DNA of 64,000 nt. Source: Aldehydirespirator sp965203635. Lineage in GTDB: Bacteria; Actinomycetota; Acidimicrobiia; Acidimicrobiales; Aldehydirespiratoraceae. Shown piece by piece: positions 33,811 through 41,405 of this stretch. The notes beneath the pieces were generated by a model. The model did no database searches, was not told where the DNA came from, and worked only from the letters and a program-made list of their open reading frames with translations. The translations under genes and the position numbers were made by a program. Location: positions 620,001-684,000 of the forward strand of contig OZ241903.1 in NCBI GenBank assembly GCA_965203635.1, in the 5' to 3' direction. How positions within the stretch are numbered: position 1 is the first letter of the stretch; every line of letters begins with the position of its first letter.

Positions 33811-33916
33811 GTGACGGCCAGGCTGTCTGCGGCACCCGGGAGGATCTGCTGAGAGCTGCTGCCTTCCGGCCCTGACCCGGTTCACAGGCACCCGTTGCAC
33901 AGGACCCGGCCGTCAC
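33811..33916 (-). ncRNA. ffs: Signal recognition particle RNA (bacterial small type)
   Basis: On the minus strand the distal hairpin core GGGCCGGAAGGCAGCAGC, with the GGAA tetraloop and the asymmetric Ffh-binding loop, lies at about 33861-33880. The ends close by GTGACGGCC (33811-33819) pairing with GGCCGTCAC (33908-33916), giving one long hairpin of about 106 nt. It lies just upstream of dnaX in the same direction. Ends are set by the closing stem and may be off by a few bases. Confidence 0.92.
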
Positions 33917-33985
33917 ACCCCGAAGCGGGCGCTGACGCCGCTCACGATACCCTCACGGGTCCGGACCCGCTGCTACGGGGATCGG

Positions 33986-34070
33986 GGAGGGTTGCCAGAG
34001 CGGCCGAATGGGCACGCTTGGAAAGCGTGTGAGGCGAGAGCCTCCATGGGTTCAAATCCCATACCCTCCG
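33986..34070 (+). tRNA. tRNA-Ser (anticodon GGA)
   Basis: An 85-nt class II tRNA: acceptor GGAGGGT (33986-33992) with ACCCTCC (34063-34069), anticodon stem CACGC/GCGTG with loop TTGGAAA (GGA at 34020-34022), a long variable arm, and T loop TTCAAAT. Discriminator G; CCA not encoded. The accessory island starts right behind it. Confidence 0.96.
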
Positions 34071-34159
34071 CTGAGACATGGGTCAAAAATGCCCTTTCAC
34101 CTGGACTCTTGCTGATCCGCTGCCGTTGTGATGTCAGTCATGGTGTCAGGCAGCGTCCC
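34071..34159 (+). repeat. Conserved 89-nt segment behind tRNA-Ser (copy 1)
   Basis: This 89-nt stretch is the counterpart of 54205-54293 behind the other tRNA-Ser. Both begin CTGAGACATGGGTCAAAAAT and end TGGTGTCAGGCAGCGTCCC, with scattered substitutions in the middle. They have equal length, and both stop where IS-derived sequence begins. It may be a duplicated attachment region or the residue of a shared integrating element. Confidence 0.75.
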
Positions 34160-34177
34160 GCCGAGTGGACTTGTGGA

Positions 34178-35903
34178 TGTGCTGTCCCGGGTGATGCTTG
34201 ACGCGTTGGCTCCGGTAGGTGTGTGACACTTCGGGGACGCGGTTCCGGTAGCTGGGCGACACTGGCTCCGGTAGCTGTGTTACACCTCGATGGTCCACGT
34301 CTGGTGGTGCTGAGCCCTCTTCAGTGTGTGGCGGCCTGGTCGTCACGAAGTGGGAGGGGGTCGTCATGTTGGTGGAGCTCGGTGTGGTGGAGCAGAGGCA
34401 TGCGGCGGTGTTGGAGGTGCTGCGCGACGGCGCTGCGGTGTCCGAGGTGGCCCTGCGGTTCGGGGTGACCCGCCAGACGGTGCACCGGTGGCTCAGGCGG
34501 TATGCGGCGAGAGGTTTGGCGGGGCTGGCCGATGGGTCGCCGCGGCCGGGTTCGTGCCCGCACCAGATGCCGCCGGAGGTCGAGGCGCTGGTGGTTGGTC
34601 TGCGCCGGGAGAATCCGGGGTGGGGTCCGCGCACGCTGTTGTTCGGTCTCGAGGCCCGAGGTGTGGTGCCGTTGCCGGGGAGGTCGTCGGTGTATCGGTG
34701 CCTGGTGCGTCACGGGCTGATCCAGCCTGAGGCGAGAAGGCGCAAGCGATCCGACTACAAGCGCTGGGAGCGCAGCCGGGCGATGGAGCTGTGGCAGATG
34801 GACGTGATGGGCGGGGTGATGCTCACTGACGGCTCCAAAGCGTCGGTGGTGACCGGGCTCGATGACCATTCGCGGTTCGCGGTGTCAGCTCATGTGGTGG
34901 AGCGGGCCACGTCGCGGCCGACGTGCGACGCGCTCGCCAAGTCAATGCGGGCGTGGGGGGTGCCTGATCAGGTCCTGACCGACAACGCAAAGGTGTTCAC
35001 GGGCCGGTTCGGGCCCAGCGCGGCCGGTGAGGTGCTGTTTGATCGGATCTGCCGCGAGAACGGGATCCGGCATCTGTTGACGGCGCCTCGGTCGCCGACG
35101 ACGACGGGCAAGGTGGAGCGGTTCCACAAGACGCTTCGCCAGGAGTTCCTCGCCGGCAAGGTGTTCGAGTCGATCGAAGACGCCCAGGCGCAGCTCGACG
35201 GCTGGGTGCGGCACTACAACTTCGAGCGCCGCCACCAGGGCATCGGCGATGTGGTGCCGTGGGAGAGGTTTCGCCTGGTTGTCGAGGACCGCCCCGCGAG
35301 GGTCAAGCGAGCCGAGCCCGCACCGGCGCCGCAGACGACCACAGAGGCGACGGCCACTCGCAAAGTCGCCCGCTCGGGCAAGATCAGCTTCGCAGCCCAG
35401 CAGTATGCGGTCGGGGTGTGGCTCGCCGGTGAGACCGTCGAGGTCACTGTGGACGCGGGGCTGGTGACGGTCAGTCACCGCGGTGTGGTGGTGGCCACCC
35501 ACGCCCAGCGTCACAGCCCCGCCAAGGGCGCCAAGGCTCTGCGCCGCCGCGCCAGAGCCCAGCCCAGCCGCAGCACGAGGCCTCGCCAGGCGACGGTGGG
35601 CCAGGTGGTGACCCGCAAGGTCGACTCCGGGGGCTGCGTGTCGTTCGCGGGGGCCACCTATCGCGCCGGCAGAGCCCATCGGGGACGCCAGGTCCAGGTC
35701 GCGATCGTCGACAACACAGTCGAGATCTCAGCCGGCGGCGAGGTCCTGCGGATCCATGCCGTCAAGCACGATCGCAGCCGTGAGCACGGAGCGTTCGCCA
35801 ACGCCGGCGGCCGCCCGTCACGCATCAACGCCGCCTGAAACCCGCACCGGGCTGTAACACAGCTACCGGAGCCAACCTGTAACACGGGTACCGGAACTTG
35901 ACA
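34178..35903 (+). mobile_element. IS481-family insertion sequence, copy 1
   Basis: A 1726-bp element, apparently identical to the second copy at 54314-56039. The ends are TGT...ACA. The subterminal inverted repeats contain GTTGGCTCCGGTAG (left) and CTACCGGAGCCAAC (right), 27 nt inside each end. It is flanked by a 13-bp direct repeat GTGGACTTGTGGA (34165-34177 and 35904-35916), read as the target-site duplication. It carries one transposase gene and sits 107 nt behind tRNA-Ser(GGA). Confidence 0.9.
34366..35838 (+). CDS. IS481-family transposase, copy 1
   Basis: A 490-residue DDE transposase. N-terminal helix-turn-helix: SEVALRFGVTRQTVHRWLRRY (about residues 22-42). The rve integrase core shows the first Asp in LWQMDVM, the second in VLTDNAKVF and the Glu in TGKVERFHKTL. 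The C-terminal region has two short SH3-like repeats (YAVGVWLAGETVEVTVDAG and the later YRAGRAHRGRQVQVAIVD). The ATG at 34366 has GGAGG upstream; a GTG at 34324 would add 14 residues. Reading frame intact, so likely active. Confidence 0.92.
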   Translation: MLVELGVVEQRHAAVLEVLRDGAAVSEVALRFGVTRQTVHRWLRRYAARGLAGLADGSPRPGSCPHQMPPEVEALVVGLRRENPGWGPRTLLFGLEARGVVPLPGRSSVYRCLVRHGLIQPEARRRKRSDYKRWERSRAMELWQMDVMGGVMLTDGSKASVVTGLDDHSRFAVSAHVVERATSRPTCDALAKSMRAWGVPDQVLTDNAKVFTGRFGPSAAGEVLFDRICRENGIRHLLTAPRSPTTTGKVERFHKTLRQEFLAGKVFESIEDAQAQLDGWVRHYNFERRHQGIGDVVPWERFRLVVEDRPARVKRAEPAPAPQTTTEATATRKVARSGKISFAAQQYAVGVWLAGETVEVTVDAGLVTVSHRGVVVATHAQRHSPAKGAKALRRRARAQPSRSTRPRQATVGQVVTRKVDSGGCVSFAGATYRAGRAHRGRQVQVAIVDNTVEISAGGEVLRIHAVKHDRSREHGAFANAGGRPSRINAA

Positions 35904-36237
35904 GTGGACTTGTGGACTTGACAAGCGGGACTTGACACGGGACTTGACAGGGCCACTCGGCCACTCGGCACCTATGTGCTGCATCGTGGAGGTGTGACCG
36001 CGAGGATTGCGGATCGTCCCGAAGGTCCGACGCTTGACAGCAAGCACCAGGAGAGCCTGGTTGGCACTTCAGGTGGCGAGGGGTCCACCGCCGGGGGGGC
36101 CTGCCTCAAGTAATATCGGCAGGAACCTGGCGCACTCCCATGGGTAGATGTTTCACCGGCACCTACAGGTAGCGGCTTCGCTGTCACGAGCCTCCTGCAA
36201 GCCGCAATGCTCGGTCGGCGGCCACGAGCGAGGGAAC
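35904..36237. other. IS scar array and non-coding stretch
   Basis: From 35904 to about 35952 the sequence repeats units ending ACTTGACA (in CTTGACAAGCGGG, GGGACTTGACA, GGGACTTGACA), the same octamer as the IS right end. They look like left-over ends of repeated insertions at one hot spot. From 35953 to 36237 I see no convincing gene or RNA structure; the sequence is mixed in composition with a short G-run (36096-36101). Confidence 0.5.
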
Positions 36238-36251
36238 CGAACAAATGTTCG
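36238..36251. promoter_or_regulatory. LexA (SOS) box
   Basis: CGAACAAATGTTCG is a perfect match to the Gram-positive/actinobacterial LexA consensus CGAACRNRYGTTCG. It lies 156 bp before the ATG of the 104-aa gene at 36408 in AT-richer intergenic DNA, so DNA-damage control of the downstream pair is likely. No other match was noticed in the window. Confidence 0.7.
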
Positions 36252-36320
36252 TTTCCTTGGCTGGCCTTGCTATGCTGGAGACAGCGTGGTAGATATGACA
36301 AGCATCTACAGCCCTTCCCA

Positions 36321-36360
36321 GTAATCCACAGTCATCCACATTCATCAGAACATATCCACA
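36321..36360 (+). repeat. Phased ATCCACA decamers (operator or DnaA-box-like)
   Basis: Four consecutive 10-bp blocks at 36321, 36331, 36341 and 36351. Three end in ATCCACA (TAATCCACA, TCATCCACA, ATATCCACA, each one mismatch from the DnaA box TTATCCACA), and the third block is degenerate. The exact 10-bp phasing puts the sites on one DNA face. They lie 48 bp before the next start codon. Cooperative regulator sites or DnaA boxes are both possible. Confidence 0.6.
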
Positions 36361-36407
36361 ATATTTCCCCTGTGTCATTCACAAGCACCATCCGAGAGGG
36401 AGAAGAC

Positions 36408-36722
36408 ATGACCGAGACTGTCGACGACCGTCAGCAGCGCCCCGACTCCCGGCGCAAGCGCAGGCAGTCGCTCCACGAGAGGGTCATGACCGACCCAGAG
36501 TCCCGGTACGCGTACTTCAACACGACTCAGGGAACGCTGAGGGCCGACCCCTCCCACAAGGACATGGAACAGATCCTGAAGGTCCTAGACGATAATGAGA
36601 TCGTCTATCTCTATGAAGCGGACACCAGCCGCCCGCGGCCGGTCTTCTTCTCGGGGGGACACATCAGCATCGGTCTCGATGAGATAGCTGAGGCAGCGGG
36701 AAGGCTCGCCGCAGCGCCCTAG
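36408..36722 (+). CDS. Hypothetical protein (104 aa), island promoter-proximal
   Basis: A 104-residue soluble protein not recognised from any family I know. A basic N terminus (RRKRRQSLHERVM) is followed by a predicted alpha/beta region (AYFNTTQGTLRADPSHKDME, ILKVLDDNEIVYLYEAD, FFSGGHISIGLDEIAEAAGRL). The ATG at 36408 has GAGAGGGAGAAG immediately upstream, a good ribosome site. It is the first gene behind the LexA box and decamers and precedes the 635-aa gene by 146 bp, so the two may be co-regulated. Confidence 0.72.
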   Translation: MTETVDDRQQRPDSRRKRRQSLHERVMTDPESRYAYFNTTQGTLRADPSHKDMEQILKVLDDNEIVYLYEADTSRPRPVFFSGGHISIGLDEIAEAAGRLAAAP

Positions 36723-36868
36723 CCGCTAACGCGTTCGCGACGCTCGCGGCGTGGGATCCTAATGCGTCAAGAGCACTTCTCGCGTCCGGCGGAAGCCGCC
36801 CGCACATGTAGGCTGTTCAGTCGCCCGTGGGGGACTCCTGTGGATCCGACGACAGAGCGAGGGTTGCT

Positions 36869-38776
36869 GTGCCTGACGTGAATCCGGTACCGGTCATCCT
36901 CCTCTGCGCTGCATCCGGCACCCGTCTCACAACCATCTCTCAGTCGCTCGAGGAACCCAATCCGCGACTTCGAGTCCGCGACTTGGAGGCTGAAGCCTGC
37001 GCAGCGCGCGGCGTGTCATCAATGAGAGAACTCATCAAGTCACCCCGGCAGGTGTTGTACGACACATGGAGAGCGACATGCAACGGCATCCTCGAGGAAG
37101 TCGTACGCGAAGGTTCGACCCATCCTGTTCTCATCTCGCTTCATCTGACCTGGTACAAGCCGGACACGGGAGAGTTCTTCTCGCCGGTCAACTTGTTCGA
37201 GTTGAACAGGGCCGGCTGTTCGATCGTCCACATCGTGATACTCATCGACGACATCTATGACATGTTCTTCAGGTTGTCGGGACCGGGTGAACTCTACGGC
37301 GAGGAGTTCATGTCCCACGATCGGAGCACGCTCAAGAAGCTCACCGATCGAATGAACGATGACGGCCTCCAAGTGCAGGCGACGGAGATAGCCCTCGGAG
37401 AGTTGCTGTCGTGGCGACGCGCCGAGATGATCCAAGCAGAGAACATGGCGCGGTCCCTGGGCGCGCACCTGACGGTGTTGGGTACCAAACACGACAAGCG
37501 TGCCCTCCAGGCCATCGTCTCGAACCCCGACGCTGCCCGGATCTATCTCTCGCACCGGATCTCAGAACACCGGAGACACAACACGGAGACGGTCACGCAG
37601 GACCGCCCGTTGGGCGAATGGATCCCTGTGGTGAAGGAGGTCAACGAACTCCACCACCTGTTCCTCGATCACCACCAGGTCCTGATCAATCCGACTGCCA
37701 TAGACGAGCTGAGGTTCAAGAAGACGAACCCCAGAGGCAGGCGCTACCCGTTGCTGGGCGCGCGCTGGCCGATGCCGGAGCCGACCGAGCGATTGCTGTG
37801 CGAGGTGTCTGAAGCCCTAGAAGACGGCAGCCCTGTGGCAGACTACGAGCAGGCGCACGACTATGAGCACACGGCGATCCTGGCAGGGGATCTTCCGAAG
37901 GTTCATCCGGTGTCGTTCAGCGTTTCACGATCGCTGGCAAACAGGATCCTCTTGGAGATTCCCTTCCGAGATCATGTCATCGTGGAGAACACACCCAACC
38001 TCTGTGTGTACAGACCGTTCTTCTGCCGGGACCCGGACGCCGCTGGCTCCGAAGCCGACTGGTCGAGCGGCGTGAGGCCCGAAGTCAACCACTGGCTTGA
38101 GACACAACCGTTTCCGGGCCAGAAGACCGAGAACGACAGCACCATCCGTCGAGCGGCCTTCGTCCACACGAGGCTCGAGATGAAGTGCCGGTTCCAGTGG
38201 CTGTTACAAGACCCGAATTGGGGACGGTTTCTGGAGAATGTCAGAAAGCCCCTGAGGAAGAACTGGAAGAGACTCGGAGTCTCCGAGGACGAGATCGATG
38301 GCTTGTTCGCCAACCACATTCAAGAAGTCAAACCCAACCCCCTGGACCGACACCCCGACGAGTCCGTCGCCAGGACGAAGCCAGAGAGTGTCTTCAAGGC
38401 GATTCGGACGGCAGTGCAGACTGCGTTGCATCTGACCTTCACATCACTTGAGCGTCCCGGCGAACAACCCTCCGACGAGAAGGAGACCCCGATCACGCTG
38501 GGTCAGGTGGCTCTCTACGCGATCGATGAGGGCGCCGACCGCGGGGCCGAGAATATTGCAACCCTCGTGAGCAGGCTTCGCCGCTTCTTCGCCGAAGACC
38601 TCGACGCCATCCAGGTGGAGAGTCTGAATCACGACTTCTGGAGCGATTGTGACCAGTGCTTCGAGCAGTGCTTCGAGCCAGACGAGCGGGTCGCACTCGA
38701 CCGGTACGTTTCCCAGCATCTCAACGTGCCATACGACGAGCTCGAACAGCTTGCGGGCGAAGGCGATCCGACATGA
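36869..38776 (+). CDS. Large uncharacterised protein of the island (635 aa)
   Basis: A 635-residue soluble protein I cannot assign. The N terminus has a strand-turn-helix VPVILLCAASGTRLTTISQSL that looks like a degenerate P-loop but lacks the GK[ST] of Walker A. Further blocks look Rossmann-like: HPVLISLHLTWYKPDTGEFF, VHIVILIDDIYDMFFRL (acidic DD after a hydrophobic strand) and LTVLGTKHDKRALQ. The second half is helical and acidic, with no visible nuclease motif. The GTG at 36869 (GAGGG 5 nt upstream) is preferred over an in-frame GTG at 36827. Composition is lower in GC than the flanking chromosome. Confidence 0.78.
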   Translation: MPDVNPVPVILLCAASGTRLTTISQSLEEPNPRLRVRDLEAEACAARGVSSMRELIKSPRQVLYDTWRATCNGILEEVVREGSTHPVLISLHLTWYKPDTGEFFSPVNLFELNRAGCSIVHIVILIDDIYDMFFRLSGPGELYGEEFMSHDRSTLKKLTDRMNDDGLQVQATEIALGELLSWRRAEMIQAENMARSLGAHLTVLGTKHDKRALQAIVSNPDAARIYLSHRISEHRRHNTETVTQDRPLGEWIPVVKEVNELHHLFLDHHQVLINPTAIDELRFKKTNPRGRRYPLLGARWPMPEPTERLLCEVSEALEDGSPVADYEQAHDYEHTAILAGDLPKVHPVSFSVSRSLANRILLEIPFRDHVIVENTPNLCVYRPFFCRDPDAAGSEADWSSGVRPEVNHWLETQPFPGQKTENDSTIRRAAFVHTRLEMKCRFQWLLQDPNWGRFLENVRKPLRKNWKRLGVSEDEIDGLFANHIQEVKPNPLDRHPDESVARTKPESVFKAIRTAVQTALHLTFTSLERPGEQPSDEKETPITLGQVALYAIDEGADRGAENIATLVSRLRRFFAEDLDAIQVESLNHDFWSDCDQCFEQCFEPDERVALDRYVSQHLNVPYDELEQLAGEGDPT

Positions 38777-39164
38777 GCCGCGGCGCTCCTACCGCTGGCC
38801 CTTCGGCTGCGCTACAGCAAGAGACGCATTCGCGAGGTTGAGACTGAGTTGGCGGTGCAGATTGGGATTGCCACCATCACCAGCAGCTCCTCTTTCGCGC
38901 TCAACGAAGGCCGTCTGGCGGCTCCCAGCCGCCGCCACGTCTATGTCGCCGACGTAGATCCACCGATCCGCTCCCCCAATGGCGTATCTCCACGGCCAGC
39001 AGCGGCGTCGGCGCGCTCACCAGGCACAGGGGGGCGGAACTCGGACTGGTCTGGCCTTCCGGCTCGGTGGTGCCGTTGCGTACTCGCCAGCCCCGTCGAG
39101 TGCTCCGAGATGTGTGTGGTACACAATCATGCCCGGCAACTCCCGCAACAAGGAGCGGCTCGCT
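38777..39164. other. Non-coding stretch between convergent genes
   Basis: About 390 bp between the convergent ends of the 635-aa gene and the JAB-E1 gene. Short open frames exist on the + strand (for example from 38849 and 38979), but they have no ribosome site, run over each other in different frames and resemble nothing I know. I see no hairpin with a T-run. It may be decayed coding sequence. Confidence 0.4.
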
Positions 39165-40676
39165 TCACAGTGTTCGCGAATGGCCATCTAGCCAGTTGAT
39201 GACGGCCTGAGCGCGGTCGTCGATCCAGCGCAGCATCTGCAAGTGACTGCCGGGCGATGCCGCAAGTCGTCGCAGGCGTTCAGCCCGTTGGTGGCGGCCA
39301 GTGAGACCTGTGCGGTGATCTCCGACGCCTTCGGCCGCCTCAACGGGACAATTCGCTCTAGTGACATCGGCCAGTTGCTCCAGGTGGTGGCTGCTTAGGA
39401 GGTATTGCAGTGGTCCGGGATCTCCAAGTCCGCCCGGAGCTGTCGACACGCTTACGTATTGAGCAAGCAGGCTGGCTGAGACGCTCGCTGAGAGCGGTGC
39501 CACGTTTTGGCCCAGGGTGGTCTGTTGCCGATCCGCTCCTTGGATGTAGGAGGGGTCGTCAAGCAGGCCTTGCATGTCCGGGACGACTTGGCCGAGATCA
39601 AGCTGGCCGTTACAGCTCATGCACGGTCGCCCGGGTCTGACGACGTGAGATCGCCATGTGGCATTGCGCAGCGTGCCATCCCCAAACGTGTCGATGGCGA
39701 TGCCGCCGTCGATCACCGGGATCAGGTCTGTGTAGGCCAAGGCGTTGAGGACCGCTCGGGGCCATGGCTGGTCGACGCAGCAGAAGATGAGGTCGTGATC
39801 GAGCGCGAGCAGGAGTCCGTCCGGTTCGCAGATGGAAAGATCGGATACGTCGATGCGGGGGGCAATGGCAGTCGCGGCCGCGCTCGCTGCGCGACGGGCA
39901 ACATGGATTTTGGGCCGCTTCAGCCGAGCGTCTCGGAATGTGGCGCCGAGCAGTCGATCCAGGTTGCGAGGCTCGACGAAATCGAAGTCCATGACCGTCA
40001 GGTGGCAGAGCCCCGACGCGGCCAGTCGGACGGCGACGTCGAGGCCGACGCTGCCGGCGCCTACGACCAGAACTCGCCGTCGAGCGAGATCGGCCTGGCA
40101 CTGCTCTCCCCAAGCGCTTACGGTCCGTTCCTGTCTGTGCGTGGACTGTGGTGGGGGACAGAGATCGTCGTTCCACGACACGACAAGTCGGTCGCCGATG
40201 ACCCGCACGTTGCTTGCGTGCGTGCAATCGATGTCACGGCCCAGTCCGAGGTCCCAGAGACGTGCTGACCAAGTACGAGCACCCGTCGCGAGGGTCATGC
40301 CCATGAGGGGCAGTCCTGTCACCTCGCGGACGAGGTTCGCATAGCTGGACTCAGCGTCTCGATCCGGTCCGCTCATCGGCTGCCACCCGCTTGCCCCGGG
40401 GTGGCTGTGCAGCAGAACGAGACCGCTCGCGTGATCTTGGGCAATCTCGGCTCCGCGCAGGATGTAGTCGGCGGTGACGGTGGCGTTGCCGTGAACCTGT
40501 CGATCTCCCGACTCGGGTGGGATGACCGAGGTGATGAGGCCGCTGAGACGCGTCACGCCGTTCGAAGGCCTGTAGGTGGCCAGACACAAGTCTTCCTGGC
40601 CGTCGGGACGAACTAGGCAGTCCATGAGGGCCTCTTCAGTCGCCGCGGTCATTGCGACCGATGCACGACTCGTCAC
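39165..40676 (-). CDS. JAB deubiquitinase-like / ThiF-E1 fusion protein
   Basis: A 503-residue two-domain protein. Residues about 20-150 form a JAB/MPN isopeptidase domain with the full metal motif: HSHP (H90, H92) then S102 and D105 (HxHP..SxxD). Residues about 185-470 form a ThiF/E1 adenylating domain with nucleotide loop VLVVGAGSVG (GAGSVG 206-211), the acidic strand end LTVMDFDFVEPRNLDR, and CMSCNG near residue 347, which may supply zinc or active-site Cys. It would activate, and perhaps also process or remove, the small Ubl encoded upstream. The start overlaps the E2-like stop by 4 bp. Confidence 0.88.
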   Translation of the reverse strand: MTSRASVAMTAATEEALMDCLVRPDGQEDLCLATYRPSNGVTRLSGLITSVIPPESGDRQVHGNATVTADYILRGAEIAQDHASGLVLLHSHPGASGWQPMSGPDRDAESSYANLVREVTGLPLMGMTLATGARTWSARLWDLGLGRDIDCTHASNVRVIGDRLVVSWNDDLCPPPQSTHRQERTVSAWGEQCQADLARRRVLVVGAGSVGLDVAVRLAASGLCHLTVMDFDFVEPRNLDRLLGATFRDARLKRPKIHVARRAASAAATAIAPRIDVSDLSICEPDGLLLALDHDLIFCCVDQPWPRAVLNALAYTDLIPVIDGGIAIDTFGDGTLRNATWRSHVVRPGRPCMSCNGQLDLGQVVPDMQGLLDDPSYIQGADRQQTTLGQNVAPLSASVSASLLAQYVSVSTAPGGLGDPGPLQYLLSSHHLEQLADVTRANCPVEAAEGVGDHRTGLTGRHQRAERLRRLAASPGSHLQMLRWIDDRAQAVINWLDGHSRTL

Positions 40677-41020
40677 GAGACCGCCTCGCTAAGGACGGCT
40701 TGCAGGTGGCTGGTCCAACCTGCAGCTGGCTCGGCATCGCCCCACCCAGCGACGTTGCGGCTGTGCATCAGCCACCCCGGCTTCGAAGACGGCCGGCTGT
40801 TGGTGCGCGGGAAGCAGATATCGCTGCTGAGGTGGATCCAATGCGGCGGCGCCTGAGGCCAAGGGGCGAGTTCATCAACCGACACGCCCACCTCGATGGA
40901 CTCTCCGGCTCGGGCACCCTCCACCGGCGTGAAGCAGCAGATGACCAGCCCGGCCTCGACCGTGGGCGCGAGGCCGAGCTGTGCCATGGCATCAGTGAAT
41001 CCCCGTTCACCGGACTGCAT
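40673..41020 (-). CDS. E2-like (UBC-fold, Prok-E2 type) protein
   Basis: A 115-residue protein lying between a Ubl and an E1 gene. The pattern (TPVEGARAGESIEVGVSVDEL, then APPHWIHLSSDICFP, GWLMHSRNVAGWGD, WTSHLQAVLSEA) matches the prokaryotic E2 group that accompanies multi-ubiquitin proteins: a short beta meander, PPHW flap, and C-terminal helix. The Cys in DICFP is the obvious candidate catalytic residue. Overlaps the Ubl stop by one base (TAATG) and the E1 start by four. The E2 call rests on pattern plus operon context. Confidence 0.72.
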   Translation of the reverse strand: MQSGERGFTDAMAQLGLAPTVEAGLVICCFTPVEGARAGESIEVGVSVDELAPWPQAPPHWIHLSSDICFPRTNSRPSSKPGWLMHSRNVAGWGDAEPAAGWTSHLQAVLSEAVS

Positions 41021-41280
41021 TACGCGACGGGCGCCTTCTGGCGGATCGACACGAACCGTGCGTCCTTGTGGATCCTGACAATCTCGTCGTCAGCGAACCG
41101 CTTGGTCTGGGGGCGCTCCTTGCCCTGCAGTTCGCCGAGGTCGAAGTCCGCTGGATCGAGCCCAGCCAGGCGAAGCAGGTCAGCGGCGGGCTGACTCAGA
41201 TCGCTTGTCTCAAAGGGCTGTCCGTCGATCGTGAACGGGATCAACCGCCGAAGCGGCTCGATACTGGAAGTATCAGTCAT
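41020..41280 (-). CDS. Ubiquitin-like (Multi_ubiq type) protein, single domain
   Basis: An 86-residue beta-grasp protein of the bacterial multi-ubiquitin family. IPFTIDGQPFETSDLSQPAADLLRLAGLDP is the family's opening strand-helix pattern, and KRFADDEIVRIHKDARFVSI is the closing strand pair. Only one Ubl unit is present. The chain ends KAPVA and lacks the Gly-Gly needed by classical ubiquitin, so conjugation would need an atypical C terminus or processing. A ribosome site AAGGAG lies 10 nt before the ATG. First gene of the Ubl-E2-E1 operon. Confidence 0.85.
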   Translation of the reverse strand: MTDTSSIEPLRRLIPFTIDGQPFETSDLSQPAADLLRLAGLDPADFDLGELQGKERPQTKRFADDEIVRIHKDARFVSIRQKAPVA

Positions 41281-41332
41281 TTGGGTTCAGCTCCTTCCGC
41301 TGAAATGCCACCCACTCTGGGTGACGGCGTAT

Positions 41333-41361
41333 ACTGTACGGGACGCCTACGTCGTTGTCAA
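41333..41361 (-). promoter_or_regulatory. Promoter of the Ubl-E2-E1 operon
   Basis: On the minus strand: TTGACA (41356-41361), a 17-bp spacer and TACAGT (41333-41338), about 50 nt before the Ubl start. The -35 overlaps the -35-like TTGTCA of the opposite promoter (41355-41360), so a regulator bound here could control both directions. Confidence 0.65.
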
Positions 41362-41388
41362 CTATCCGGGAGAGGAATCACTATAGTG
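41355..41388 (+). promoter_or_regulatory. Promoter/operator of the XRE-ImmA pair
   Basis: TTGTCA (41355-41360), an 18-bp spacer and CACTAT (41379-41384). The -10 is embedded in a perfect palindrome CACTATAGTG (41379-41388) that would suit an XRE-type dimer and autoregulation. It ends 17 nt before the XRE GTG start. Confidence 0.5.
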
Positions 41389-41405
41389 GTCAGAAGGGAG
41401 CCGCC

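Noticed and set aside
34146..34634. Minus-strand ORF at the left end of IS481 copy 1
   Set aside because: Runs across the IS end and opposite the transposase; the same frame appears at copy 2 only because the DNA is identical.
36321..36360. Replication origin of an integrated plasmid
   Set aside because: The decamers are DnaA-box-like, but no rep, parA/B or relaxase gene is in the island, so an origin is not supported.
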